A DNA stretch of 64,000 nt from Halorussus gelatinilyticus. Lineage in GTDB: Archaea; Halobacteriota; Halobacteria; Halobacteriales; Haladaptataceae. Positions within the stretch are counted from its first letter, which is position 1, and each line of letters starts with the position of its first letter. The translations under genes were made by a program, and so were the position numbers. This document shows positions 9,002 to 17,672 of this stretch, piece by piece. Below the pieces are notes generated by a model. The model was not told the origin of the DNA and ran no database searches. It worked only from the letters and a program-made list of their open reading frames with translations. The stretch spans positions 2,356,001 through 2,420,000 of the forward strand of contig NZ_CP096658.1 in NCBI RefSeq assembly GCF_023238445.1. The letters run 5' to 3'.

Positions 9002-9396
9002 GGTCGCAGCTCGTTCTCTTTTTTCTCAGCCCCTCGTAGGATGCTTAGCTGGGAGGATGGCCCGAAATACGTGTCATCCGAGGACAGTACGCTTGGCTTA
9101 CCTCCCGTCGAGCGCTCGAATCTCCGCGTCATCGAGCATTCTCGTTTGCCACTATTCTTTTATAAGTGAGGACGTCAGTTGACTCTCCCCCGCTCTCATC
9201 CGTCCGAAATTTCCTAAACTGGCTTCTAGAACGAATAGAAGCGCTCTGCGTAGAAAATAGGGCAAAACTCACGTTCTACGGAGACTCCCGGCAATGGTTG
9301 GCACGTTTCGCCTCTCTCGGCCCTTCAAGCGTCCGTTTCGCACCCCTCGGCAGCGTCGTGCGAAGGAGTAACGGGGCAATTCCGAGACCACAAAGC
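9002..9396. other. Long non-coding stretch between the two surface glycoprotein genes
   Basis: A T6 run (9019-9024), 18 bases past the stop, is a likely terminator of the upstream gene. The remainder is visibly less GC-rich than the flanks, with a TATA-like TTCTTTTATAAG near 9154-9165 that has no convincing gene behind it and a short inverted repeat CTTCT...AGAAG near 9222-9242. No coding region is supported here. Confidence 0.5.
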
Positions 9397-9541
9397 ACTT
9401 ATAACCGGCGCGTAACCTTTCATCCGTACCCCTACCCATGGTGGCAGTAGCGAGTACAGGTTGCCCACGCCCGGTGCGGTGCCGGGTTCCCCCGACGGGC
9501 AGCGGAAAGGTGCTGTCGCCGATCGAATAACCAACCCAACC
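9397..9541 (+). promoter_or_regulatory. Promoter and long conserved leader of the second S-layer-type gene
   Basis: TATA element ACTTATAA at 9397-9404, about 140 bases before the ATG. The leader shares the block at 9429-9460 and the block at 9511-9527 with the first gene's leader, and also AACCATGACA around the start codon. Between the blocks the sequence has diverged, so the shared parts look selected. Confidence 0.72.
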
Positions 9542-11530
9542 ATGACAACGACAAACAACAAACTTCGCAGCGTCTTCCTGACTGCGATGCTGGTCATGTC
9601 GGTCTTCGCCGGCACGGTCGCATTCGCAGGGACTGCCGCTGCAAACCACAGTACTTCCGCAGACGCGGAAATCGGCGAAAACTCGCCGATTTTCCAGGGC
9701 CAGGATGCGCTCCTGGACATTAGTGCAGCGAACACAGACGTAGAACTCCGCGCGAACACGAGCGACGGCTCGACGTACGTCGACGGTTACACGACGGACG
9801 CCGACGGCCACCTCGTGATCGAGACGGAGAACCTCGAAGGTAACTACTTCTTCCGGTACGGTTCCGGAACGACGGTTCCCTTCGAGGTCGTCGAACAGAC
9901 CACCGAGTGGTCCGCCAACCGGACCAACGTGACGACCGACAACGGGAACATCTCGTTCAAGCTCGCGGACACGAACCGACCCGGAGCCTCCGTGGTCGAA
10001 GTGAACTCCTCGGGCTACGACGTCAACAACACCTTCAGCGTCAACGAGAAGGGTAGCGTCTACGCGAACTTCTCGGGTGCTGACCCCGGTTCCTACGACG
10101 TCACCCTCAACGTGACCGACACCACCGCCGAGACGACCTACACGGTCAACGTCTCGGAGGCCGCTGACGACGACGCGACGTTCACCCAATCTGTCTTCAA
10201 CGAGCAGCGCGGTGACGTCGCCTCCATCTCGCTCAACCTGACCTCGACGTCGAGGGCCGACGTCTACGTCGGTGCCAGCGACGTCAATTACCAGCAGCGG
10301 ATCAACGTCCAGGACAGTAACGACGACGACGAGCAGGTCACGGTCCTGTTCAACACCTACCGCTCCAACAAGTCCGTCTACGTCACTGCCGAGGGTGACG
10401 ATACGGCGTCCATCGACAACAGCTGGGACGGTCAGAACAACGTCAGCAACCCCCTCGCAAGCGGGAACTACCCGCTGAACGTCACGACTGACGGCAACAT
10501 CGACAACGAGCTCGACGTTGCGACCCTGAGCATCGGTCAGCGCTCGACCGACGCCGCTCGCTCGTGGGTCGCCCCGAGCAACAGCCTCAGCGGAAACGAC
10601 CTCGGTCCGAGCGACGTGACCGACGTCGTCTCCAAGAGTAGCGCGGTCGCCTCCGGCGACTACGCAGTCGTGCAGGTCGAAGCGTCCGGCCTCTACGGAT
10701 CGTTCAACGACTCGAACACGAACTGGAAGCGTGCCGGTCTCGACCTGACGGTCGAACAGGCTGACGCTGGCGTCAACGCTGACCCGATCAGCTTCAACGC
10801 CTCCAACAAGAGTGTGAAGACGATCGTCGACGGCCAGAACAACACGTTCTACGTCGTCATCCCGACCAACCAGATCGACTACGAGGGTGACGACTCCACC
10901 GAGCAGCTCCCGACCGGTGAGTGGAACGCCACGTTCACGGTTGACAAAGCCTTCAACGTTGTGAGCGACACACAGACCGTCTCGACGACCTTCACGGTCG
11001 AAGAGAAGTCGGTCACGCTGAACGAAGGTAACGACATCACTGTCGGCCAGCGCCTGACCAACGTTTCCGGTCAGACCAACCTCGCGCCCGGTACGACGGT
11101 GACCGTCGAAGCTCGCTCCGGCGGCCAGTTCCTCAAGACCACGCAGGTCGAAGTCGGCTCCGAAGGGATGTTCACTGCGTCCTTCGACTTCAGTGACGTC
11201 TCGAACGGGACCGAGTTCTCGGTCTCGACCCGGAACGACTTCCCCGGCAGCAGTGACGAAATCAACGGCATCGTGAACGTCAACGCGGTCGATCAGACCG
11301 AGACCACGACGAGTGGTAACGTGACGACGACCACGACGACGACCACGACGACTACGACGACTACGACGACCACGACCGCGGACACCACGACTACGACGTC
11401 CACCACCGAGGACACCACCACTAAGACCACCACGGGCGGTGGCAACAGTGGCATCCCCGGCTTCGGCGTCAGCGTGGCTCTCGTCGCGCTCGTCGCTGCC
11501 GCGCTGCTGGCTCTCCGCCGCAGCAACTAA
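9542..11530 (+). CDS. S-layer-type surface glycoprotein with PGF-CTERM anchor (paralogue 2)
   Basis: A secreted, cell-wall-anchored protein of 662 residues. The signal peptide (about 1-34) closely fits the halobacterial surface-glycoprotein pattern: LRSVFLTAMLVMSVFAGTVA then FAGTAAA. The acidic ectodomain has very many N-x-S/T sequons. The Thr stalk is at about 586-630, and the PGF-CTERM signal has GIPGFG at 637-642, a hydrophobic helix and RRSN. Codon use is the more uniform of the pair (many AAC, GAC, ACG codons), as expected of a highly expressed S-layer subunit, so this may be the main S-layer protein. I start it at the ATG at 9542, because the signal peptide begins there. Confidence 0.92.
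   Translation: MTTTNNKLRSVFLTAMLVMSVFAGTVAFAGTAAANHSTSADAEIGENSPIFQGQDALLDISAANTDVELRANTSDGSTYVDGYTTDADGHLVIETENLEGNYFFRYGSGTTVPFEVVEQTTEWSANRTNVTTDNGNISFKLADTNRPGASVVEVNSSGYDVNNTFSVNEKGSVYANFSGADPGSYDVTLNVTDTTAETTYTVNVSEAADDDATFTQSVFNEQRGDVASISLNLTSTSRADVYVGASDVNYQQRINVQDSNDDDEQVTVLFNTYRSNKSVYVTAEGDDTASIDNSWDGQNNVSNPLASGNYPLNVTTDGNIDNELDVATLSIGQRSTDAARSWVAPSNSLSGNDLGPSDVTDVVSKSSAVASGDYAVVQVEASGLYGSFNDSNTNWKRAGLDLTVEQADAGVNADPISFNASNKSVKTIVDGQNNTFYVVIPTNQIDYEGDDSTEQLPTGEWNATFTVDKAFNVVSDTQTVSTTFTVEEKSVTLNEGNDITVGQRLTNVSGQTNLAPGTTVTVEARSGGQFLKTTQVEVGSEGMFTASFDFSDVSNGTEFSVSTRNDFPGSSDEINGIVNVNAVDQTETTTSGNVTTTTTTTTTTTTTTTTTTADTTTTTSTTEDTTTKTTTGGGNSGIPGFGVSVALVALVAAALLALRRSN
11300..11440 (+). repeat. 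Thr-codon low-complexity repeat (stalk of surface glycoprotein 2)
   Basis: A near-perfect run of ACG/ACC/ACT codons coding the Thr stalk, longer and purer than in paralogue 1. It is coding sequence. Confidence 0.8.
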
Positions 11531-11547
11531 GCGTAGCTAACTAACCA

Positions 11548-11579
11548 CCGGATCTTCCGGTTTCGCGGTTTCCATTTTT
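11548..11579 (+). terminator. Hairpin plus T5 terminator after surface glycoprotein 2
   Basis: A 5-bp stem CCGGA/TCCGG with a 3-base loop (11548-11560) is followed after a short GC stretch by a T5 run at 11575-11579. Confidence 0.5.
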
Positions 11580-11712
11580 CGCGTACTCGACTCGGTAGCG
11601 GCGGCGCTGTCGGGCGAAGAAACGAACCGTTTCCGTACGCTAACCTTCCCGTACTCCGAGGCGGCCAGAGCCGTCAACTCTTTATCCGGGGACCGCTTTG
11701 ACACCGGTAACA

Positions 11713-12639
11713 GTGACTTCCGCGTTGACAGACGGACTCGCGTGGCTCGCGGTCGGGTTGTTCGCCGCGGCGACCGCGCTCGACTGGTACGACGACGGCC
11801 ACGGACGCGGCCGGGCGCGCTACCTCGGGTCGGCCGCGTGGGTCGTCTTTGGCGTCTTCTGGCTCGCGTTGTTCCCCCACTTCGCGTTCGAGCAGAAGAG
11901 CTTCGTCGAGGGAGCGTTGAGTCTCGCGGCGCTTCCCGCCTGTCTCTACACGGCGTACCTGCTCGCGCAGGGCCGCGAGACGCTCTTTCTGCTCTCGCGG
12001 GCGGTCGCGTTCATGGGTCTCATCTACATGCCGTTCACGATGATTCCGTCCGCGAAGACGTGGCTCATCGAAACCGTCGCGTGGCAGGGCGGGTTCGTGA
12101 TGGAGCAGTTGGGCTACGAGTTCCAGATTATCCAGCACGGGAGAGGTCTCGACGGGACGTACCGTTTCGACAACCCTACCCACGGCGTGTTCACCGTCAA
12201 CGTCCTGCTGGCGTGTACCGGCATCGGAAGCATGGCCATCTTCGGCGGTCTCATCGCCGCGGTTCGGGCACCGCTCCGCCGGAAACTCAAGGGTATCGCC
12301 ATCGCCATCCCGATCATCTGGGCGCTGAACCTCGTCCGGGTCGTGTTCATCACGCTCGCGTTCAGTCAGCAGTGGCTCCAGATATTCGTGGAGCCGACGG
12401 TCGCGCTGGTCGGCTACGAGAACCCGAACATGGTGTCGTACTTCATCTCCGACCGCGTGCTGGCCCAGAGCCTCTCGGTGGTCGCACTGGTGGGTATCGC
12501 GTGGGCCGTCGCCCGCGAGGTGCCGGAACTGCTGACGGTCGGCGAGGACGTGCTGTACATCGTCACCGGCGACGAGTACGACCTCCACGACGCCGTCGGT
12601 ACCGATCGCCCGCTAGCGACCGACGGCGACGGGCGGTAG
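11713..12639 (+). CDS. artA: Archaeosortase A
   Basis: A polytopic membrane cysteine transpeptidase-like enzyme (308 residues, about eight helices) that cuts PGF-CTERM proteins and attaches them to a membrane lipid. The exosortase/archaeosortase catalytic set is visible: Cys168 in LLACTGIGSMA, Arg209 in NLVRVVF and Arg248 in ISDRVLA. I used the GTG at 11713, since a TTTAT box near 11680 lies about 30 bases upstream; a TTG at 11698 would add five residues and give Cys173/Arg214/Arg253, the numbering I recall for the Haloferax enzyme. Its two probable substrates are encoded directly upstream on the same strand. Confidence 0.93.
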   Translation: MTSALTDGLAWLAVGLFAAATALDWYDDGHGRGRARYLGSAAWVVFGVFWLALFPHFAFEQKSFVEGALSLAALPACLYTAYLLAQGRETLFLLSRAVAFMGLIYMPFTMIPSAKTWLIETVAWQGGFVMEQLGYEFQIIQHGRGLDGTYRFDNPTHGVFTVNVLLACTGIGSMAIFGGLIAAVRAPLRRKLKGIAIAIPIIWALNLVRVVFITLAFSQQWLQIFVEPTVALVGYENPNMVSYFISDRVLAQSLSVVALVGIAWAVAREVPELLTVGEDVLYIVTGDEYDLHDAVGTDRPLATDGDGR

Positions 12640-12660
12640 AAGGTACCTCGCTCGGTTCCC

Positions 12661-13434
12661 TTATTCTACGTCGAGCAGGTCCGCGGGAGCGTCCGCCAGT
12701 TCGCGCAGCGCGTCGGCTTCGATGTGGTGCAGTTCGCCCGGTACCACGAGCAGGTGGAGCGGGTCGCCGAACTCCCGATCGGCGAGCGCCGAGATGCGGT
12801 CGGCGGTCACGAGCGGGTCGGGACTTCCGGCGCGCGCGACCACGACCGCCAACAGGTCGGGGTACTCGTCGGCGAGCAGGTCCGCGGCGTGGTCTGCGGT
12901 CATGTACTCGTCGTTGCGGGCCTTGATGTCGAGGTAGACCAGCGTGTGGAGGCCGCGCTCGCGGTTCTCGTCGATTGCGTCGGTGACGCTCGCGGGGACC
13001 CCGTCCGCGCCGTGAGCGTACTCGAAGGGGAGGGTCGTCGCCTTGCCGAACCGGTAGTTTTGGAGACCGGTGAGTCCACTGGCGGCGGACTCGGCGGTCG
13101 GCGCGTGGACGACGCGGGTATCGATACCGCGCTCTTCCGCCCGGAGTCGCAGATCGACGTGCGTGGTCGAAATCATGGTGTCGCCCGCAGTGAGGAACAC
13201 CGCGTCGCCGTCTTCGGCCGCCCGGAGGATGGCCTCGGGGTCCTGCTCGACGCCCGCGCGGTCCCGGACTTCGACGGCGGTGTCGTGGTAGTTTTCGAGG
13301 TCCTCGACGGTCGCTCCGAGGAGTTTGCTGGTGTAGAACTCGGCGAACACGCGGTCGGCGTCGCGGACGGCCTCGCGGCCCTCGACGGTTATCGAGCGCT
13401 CGTCGTAGAGACCGAGTCCGACGAATGTGAGCAT
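12661..13434 (-). CDS. dph5: Diphthine synthase (diphthamide biosynthesis methyltransferase)
   Basis: A 257-residue SAM-dependent methyltransferase of the tetrapyrrole-methylase fold that methylates the modified His of elongation factor 2 in diphthamide synthesis. The N-terminus MLTFVGLGLYDERSITVEG is characteristic, followed by FLTAGDTMISTTH and HAPTAESAASGLTGLQNYRF. Length is typical. It converges with archaeosortase A (21-base gap) and is divergent from trm5. Confidence 0.95.
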   Translation of the reverse strand: MLTFVGLGLYDERSITVEGREAVRDADRVFAEFYTSKLLGATVEDLENYHDTAVEVRDRAGVEQDPEAILRAAEDGDAVFLTAGDTMISTTHVDLRLRAEERGIDTRVVHAPTAESAASGLTGLQNYRFGKATTLPFEYAHGADGVPASVTDAIDENRERGLHTLVYLDIKARNDEYMTADHAADLLADEYPDLLAVVVARAGSPDPLVTADRISALADREFGDPLHLLVVPGELHHIEADALRELADAPADLLDVE

Positions 13435-13523
13435 ACCGGGTGTAGGCGTCCGCGGTTGCTATAGCCTTTCGAGTGCGATTCGGGAAGCGTCACGCTTACC
13501 GGCCCCTGGGAGAACCGATAGAC

Positions 13524-14552
13524 ATGGAAGTGCCGTGCGTCCGCGTCGCGCGTGAGCGAGGCGAGGAGACCCGACGCCGGTTGGCAGACGACGGACTGCT
13601 CGCGGCCGAGTTCGAAATCGAGGTCGAGGACGGCTACCTCTACCTGCCGGTGACCGACGCCGAGGCGGTGCCCGACGACCTCGACGCGGACGTCGTCTCC
13701 CGGTCGGTCGGGGAGCGCGAGACCCCCGACACCCCCGCGGACTTGCTCGGCTTCGAACCCACCTACGAGCGACTCGGCGACATCGTCATCCTCGACGAGG
13801 ACGACCCGGAGCGCGCCCGCGAAATCGCCGACGCCGTGGTGGCCTCCGACATCCCGGTCGAGACGGTCGTCAACCGCGCCTCGAAGGTGAAAGGAGAGCT
13901 ACGCGTCCGCGACTGGGAGGTGCTGGTCGGCGAGAGCACCGAGACCGTCCACCGGGAGTACGGCTGTGAGTACCTGCTCGACGTGGCCGAGGTGTACTTC
14001 TCGCCGCGCCTCGCCACCGAACGTCACCGCGTCGCCGAACAGGTGAAGTCCGGCGAGCGCGCCTTCGACATGTTCGCCGGGGTCGGCCCCTTCGTCGTCC
14101 CGTTCGCCGAGCGCGGTGCGGAGGTCGTCGGCGTGGACCTGAACGAGAAGGCCGTCGAGTACCTCCGGGAGAACGCCCGCCGGAACGACGTGGCGGAGCG
14201 CGTCACCGCGATTCACGGCGACGTCCGAGACGTAGTCTCGGGCTCGTCGGACGTGTCCGACGGTGTCCGGGAGGTCGCGACCGACTACGCCGATTGGGCC
14301 GACCGCGTGGTGATGAACCTGCCCCACAGCGCCGACGAGTTCCTCGATTCGGCGGTCGAACTCGCGGGCGACGACTGCGTGGTCCACTACTACGACATCC
14401 AGCACGAGGACGACCCCTTCGGGCCGGGCGAAACCGCGATTCGGGACGCGGCCGAACCGGAGTACGAGGTCGAAGTCGAGACGCGCCACGTCGTCCGGTC
14501 GTACGCGCCCCACGAACTCAACGTCTGTCTCGACGTGCGACTGTCTCGCTAA
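13524..14552 (+). CDS. trm5: tRNA (guanine37-N1)-methyltransferase
   Basis: A 342-residue SAM-dependent enzyme that forms m1G37 next to the anticodon. The N-terminal D1/D2 region starts MEVPCVRVARERGEETRRR. The Rossmann domain has motif I DMFAGVGPFVVPFAERG, an acidic residue in VVGVDLNEKA, and the Trm5-specific NLPHSADEF motif. The ATG at 13524 was chosen because the conserved family start is there; a GTG at 13473 would add 17 residues with no family match. A tRNA gene follows directly. Confidence 0.94.
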   Translation: MEVPCVRVARERGEETRRRLADDGLLAAEFEIEVEDGYLYLPVTDAEAVPDDLDADVVSRSVGERETPDTPADLLGFEPTYERLGDIVILDEDDPERAREIADAVVASDIPVETVVNRASKVKGELRVRDWEVLVGESTETVHREYGCEYLLDVAEVYFSPRLATERHRVAEQVKSGERAFDMFAGVGPFVVPFAERGAEVVGVDLNEKAVEYLRENARRNDVAERVTAIHGDVRDVVSGSSDVSDGVREVATDYADWADRVVMNLPHSADEFLDSAVELAGDDCVVHYYDIQHEDDPFGPGETAIRDAAEPEYEVEVETRHVVRSYAPHELNVCLDVRLSR

Positions 14553-14617
14553 CGGCGGGCGATTCCGCAATCCTTAAGCCGATTCTCCCGACTATATTCG
14601 AGTGCGCACTGCGACGC

Positions 14618-14692
14618 GCCGGTGTAGCTCAGACTGGCTAGAGCGATTCCTTCGTAAGGAATAGGCCGAGGGTTCAAATCCCTCCACCGGCT
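14618..14692 (+). tRNA. tRNA-Thr (anticodon CGT)
   Basis: A 75-base cloverleaf. The acceptor stem GCCGGTG pairs with CACCGGC, the D arm is GCTC/GAGC, and the anticodon arm ATTCC-TTCGTAA-GGAAT gives anticodon CGT (reads ACG, Thr). The T arm is GAGGG-TTCAAAT-CCCTC with discriminator T. There is no intron and no encoded CCA. Confidence 0.97.
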
Positions 14693-14788
14693 CTTCTACT
14701 CCGAACTACTCGCCGAGCGACGGGTCTCCGATTCGATGCGCACGCCGACACGCCGAACGTTTTTGTCCGCCCTCTGAGAGGGACGAGT

Positions 14789-15631
14789 ATGCGAGTATTC
14801 GTTTCGGCAGACATGGAGGGCATCACCGGCGTCGCGGCCGCCGAGGACGTGGTCCGCGGCGAACCCGAGTACGAGCGCGGGAAGGAACTGCTCCACGGCG
14901 ACGTGAACGCCGCCGTCGAGGGCGCGTTCGCCGGCGGCGCGACCGACGTGCTGGTCAACGACTCGCACTCCTCGATGCGCAATCTGGACCGGGAAGCCGT
15001 GGACGACCGGGCGACGCTCGTCCGCGGGAACACCAAGCCCCGGTCGATGATGCAGGGGGTGGCCGACCGCGACTGCGCGCTGTTCGTCGGCTACCACGCG
15101 AAGGCCGGGACGCCCGAGGCGGTCCTGAACCACACCTTCTTCGGTCAGGCACTGCTCCGACTCCGGGTCGGCGACGACGAAGTCGGGGAACTCGGCTGGA
15201 ACGCTCGGCTCGCGGCCGCGGAGGGCGTCCCCGTCGGTCTCGTCACCGGCGACGACGCGACGGTCGCCGAAGCGCGCGACGAACTCGGCGACGCGCCCGA
15301 GACCGTCGCCGTCAAGGAGGGCATCGACCGGTTCACCGCGGCGTGTCGCCCGGCGAGCGAGACGACCGAGGAGATTCGGTCGGCGGCCCGGCGCGCGGTC
15401 GAGCGCGCGGCGGACGGCGACGTCGAGGTTCCGGACGTGGAGTCGCCGACCAGAATCGAGGCCGACTGGGCGACGACCAACCCCGCGGCGCGCGCTGCGG
15501 GGTCGCCGAACGTCGAGCGCGCGGGCGGCCGGACCACCGCCGTCGAAGCCGCCTCGTACCCCGAGACCTACGAGGCGACCGTCGCCATGCTCCGGGCGGG
15601 CGGCGCGGGCCGCGACGAGTTCTACGGTTAG
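14789..15631 (+). CDS. M55-family metallopeptidase (DppA-like D-aminopeptidase)
   Basis: A 280-residue protein of the M55 peptidase family. Metal-site motifs are visible: SADMEGITGV (Asp and Glu near residues 8-10), NDSHSSMRN near 52-60 and GYHAKAGT near 95-102. Bacterial DppA hydrolyses D-amino-acid peptides; the archaeal substrate is unknown. The stop codon overlaps by three bases the stop of the convergent dehydrogenase-like gene. Confidence 0.9.
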   Translation: MRVFVSADMEGITGVAAAEDVVRGEPEYERGKELLHGDVNAAVEGAFAGGATDVLVNDSHSSMRNLDREAVDDRATLVRGNTKPRSMMQGVADRDCALFVGYHAKAGTPEAVLNHTFFGQALLRLRVGDDEVGELGWNARLAAAEGVPVGLVTGDDATVAEARDELGDAPETVAVKEGIDRFTAACRPASETTEEIRSAARRAVERAADGDVEVPDVESPTRIEADWATTNPAARAAGSPNVERAGGRTTAVEAASYPETYEATVAMLRAGGAGRDEFYG

Positions 15632-16716
15632 GTCTCGGGACTCGCGCCGACCGCGGAGAACTCGCGCACGTCCTCGCGTTCGACGCCCTCGAACTCGAGC
15701 GCGAACTCCGGGCCGAACGCCGACGCCGGCGTCTGGTAGCCCGCTTGGACCTCGCCGGAGACGACTCGGCGGGCGGCCTCGACCGCGGTCCGGGCGGTCA
15801 GGTCGTAGGTGTCGGGCGTCCGCATCCTGGCCGCGAACCGGTTCCCGTCGTCGTCTTCGACCTCGCCCCAGACCCGCGCGGAACTCCGGGCGCGCTCCTC
15901 GGCGGTCGGTCCCGAGACGGTCGCGTCGATGACGGCTTTCATCGCGCGCTGGAACGGCTTCGACCCGAATATCGGAGCCAGCGGGCCGGTCTTGGCCATC
16001 ACCGTCGCGGCGTACTCCGGCACCGTGGCGTACGTCTCGACGTTCTCGATACCGGTGGTGTAGTACGCCGACGACACGTCGCCCCACGGAATCGTCACCG
16101 CGGTTTTGGGACCACGCCCGAAGTCGAGGCGCCGGGTCTTCCACGCCGCCGGGACGGTCCGAATCTCGCCGTCCCGTCTGACCGCGCCCGGTCGGGTCAG
16201 GCCCTCCACGATGGACTTGGCGGTGCCGGGCGAGAACGTCCCCATCCCGTCGATGGCGAGCGTGAGTTTGGTCGCCGACGGGAGTTCGGTGGCGATGTAG
16301 CCCGCGAGGCAGTCGGTCGGCACCACGTCGAACCCCACGGCCGGGAGCAGGGTCACGTCGCTCGCCTCGGCCTCGTTGGCGCGTCCCGCGACGGCTTCCA
16401 ACACGTCTATCTCGCCGGTGATGTCGAGGTAGTCGGTCCCGGCGTTCAGGCACGCCGAGTAGAGCGGTTCGGCGGTCTTCGAGAACGGGCCGGCGCAGTT
16501 CAGTACCGCCGAGAATTCCTCGACCTGTCGCTCGATTACTTCGGGGTGCTGGAGGCTGAACACCCGGTGGTCGAGGCCGAGGTCGGTCGCCTGTCGCTCG
16601 ACCTTCTCGGCGGTCCGGCCCGCGAGGACCGGCGTCAGCCCTTCGTCCACCGCGGTCCGGGCGACGAGCGCGCCGGTGTAGCCGTACGACCCGTAGATGA
16701 GCAGTTCGTCGGTCAC
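15628..16716 (-). CDS. Saccharopine-dehydrogenase-like NAD(P)-binding protein (trans-acting enoyl reductase type)
   Basis: A 362-residue protein. The N-terminal Rossmann domain opens LLIYGSYGYTGALVAR, with AGRTAEKVE further on and a middle motif NCAGPFSKTAEPLYSAC; GTDYLDITGEIDV follows. This is the pattern of the saccharopine dehydrogenase-like / trans-acting enoyl reductase family, whose members often reduce prenyl or acyl chains. In haloarchaea a role in lipid metabolism is plausible but not shown. The start is a GTG at 16716, where the family alignment begins; an upstream ATG would add 24 residues. Confidence 0.85.
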   Translation of the reverse strand: MTDELLIYGSYGYTGALVARTAVDEGLTPVLAGRTAEKVERQATDLGLDHRVFSLQHPEVIERQVEEFSAVLNCAGPFSKTAEPLYSACLNAGTDYLDITGEIDVLEAVAGRANEAEASDVTLLPAVGFDVVPTDCLAGYIATELPSATKLTLAIDGMGTFSPGTAKSIVEGLTRPGAVRRDGEIRTVPAAWKTRRLDFGRGPKTAVTIPWGDVSSAYYTTGIENVETYATVPEYAATVMAKTGPLAPIFGSKPFQRAMKAVIDATVSGPTAEERARSSARVWGEVEDDDGNRFAARMRTPDTYDLTARTAVEAARRVVSGEVQAGYQTPASAFGPEFALEFEGVEREDVREFSAVGASPET

Positions 16717-16822
16717 GGTGGGAGTTGAACGGTGAGGCGTAAAACTCGCGGGGCCGACGCCCGACCCGCGGAATCGAAGCCTACGCAAACTCTATAGGAC
16801 GGAAGACGCTGTTCGATGGCCG

Positions 16823-16856
16823 AGCGCGCGTCCGCTCCGCGGAGCGGACGCGCGCT
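16823..16856. repeat. Perfect 34-base palindrome
   Basis: A perfectly self-complementary 34-base sequence (17-base arms, centre CCGCGG at 16837-16842) in the gap between two minus-strand genes, 58 bases past the stop of the upstream gene. It could act as a terminator or mRNA 3'-end hairpin, or as a protein-binding site; a T-run is not seen. Confidence 0.7.
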
Positions 16857-16913
16857 GGTCGTTCGTCTCGAACTCGTAGGCCAGACGGGTTCGGCCGTCT
16901 CGCCCGGCGGTTC

Positions 16914-17624
16914 TCAGTCGTCGCTCTCTGCCGCCGTCTCGTCGGCGTCGTCGGTCACGGTCGGGTCCTCGTCGTCACCCGTCGACGAGTCGCCGGTCTC
17001 CGACGACTCGCCGAGGTCCGCCTCGTCTTCGGCGTCGCCGGTGGACTCGTCGCTCTTGGACTCGGACCCGTCGTCCGCGTCCGATTCGTGCTCGTCGTCA
17101 TCGTCCACCGCGTCCGACACGTCGGTCACGTCGCGCTGGTCCACGTCGGCGGCGTCCGCGTCGCTCTCGATTTCCGGCGCGGTGTCGGACTCCTCGACGT
17201 CGGCGTCGGTGGTGTTCACGACCTCCTCGCCGGTGGCGTGGTCCGCGTCGCGCTCGCCCGGTTCCACCGCGTCCTCCACGTCCGGCGAGGTGGTGGCGAC
17301 CTCCGAGAGGTCGGACTCGTCGCGCCCGGTGGTCGTCCCGGACTCGCCGGTCGCCCCGAACCCGCCGGACCGCCGCTGTGCGAGCGCGACCCCGACCCAG
17401 AACAGGCCGGCGAGCGCCTGCACGACGCCGCGCTTGCGGTCGCCCCGTAGGAAGGTCCGTCCGGCGCGGACCAGCGAGACGACCCCGGAGGCGGCCGCGA
17501 GGTTGCCCGACTCTGCCTGCCGGGCCAGCGCCGGCCCGACCGACTCCGCGAGCGACCCGAGTCGCGCCGCGAATCCGTTGCTCCCTTCGTCTAGCGTCTC
17601 GGTGACGGCGTCGGAAGAACTCAC
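16914..17624 (-). CDS. Hypothetical protein with short helical domain and very acidic tail
   Basis: A 236-residue protein, function unknown. Residues 1-95 contain amphipathic and weakly hydrophobic helices (GVVQALAGLFWVGVALAQRR near 66-85, possibly one membrane helix). Residues about 100-236 are almost only Asp, Glu, Ser, Thr and Ala and should be disordered. The start is a GTG. It sits downstream of the TIM-barrel gene on the same strand with a 48-base gap. Confidence 0.7.
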   Translation of the reverse strand: MSSSDAVTETLDEGSNGFAARLGSLAESVGPALARQAESGNLAAASGVVSLVRAGRTFLRGDRKRGVVQALAGLFWVGVALAQRRSGGFGATGESGTTTGRDESDLSEVATTSPDVEDAVEPGERDADHATGEEVVNTTDADVEESDTAPEIESDADAADVDQRDVTDVSDAVDDDDEHESDADDGSESKSDESTGDAEDEADLGESSETGDSSTGDDEDPTVTDDADETAAESDD

Positions 17625-17672
17625 GTCCGAGACGACGGGAGCGACGTAAAAAGGCGTGGTGGCGGTCGGCCG

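Noticed and set aside
9166-9450. A 94-codon open frame between the surface glycoprotein genes
   Set aside because: It overlaps the promoter and leader of the second gene, has no halophilic amino acid bias and no recognised domain.
8790-11440. ACG/ACC repeats as possible microsatellite or CRISPR-like array
   Set aside because: They are Thr codons of the surface glycoprotein stalks in the correct frame, without regular spacers.
16816-17649. A 277-codon Ser/Thr-rich open frame on the plus strand
   Set aside because: It is the complement of the acidic Asp/Glu-rich protein on the minus strand; Ser-rich shadows arise from GAC/GAG codons.
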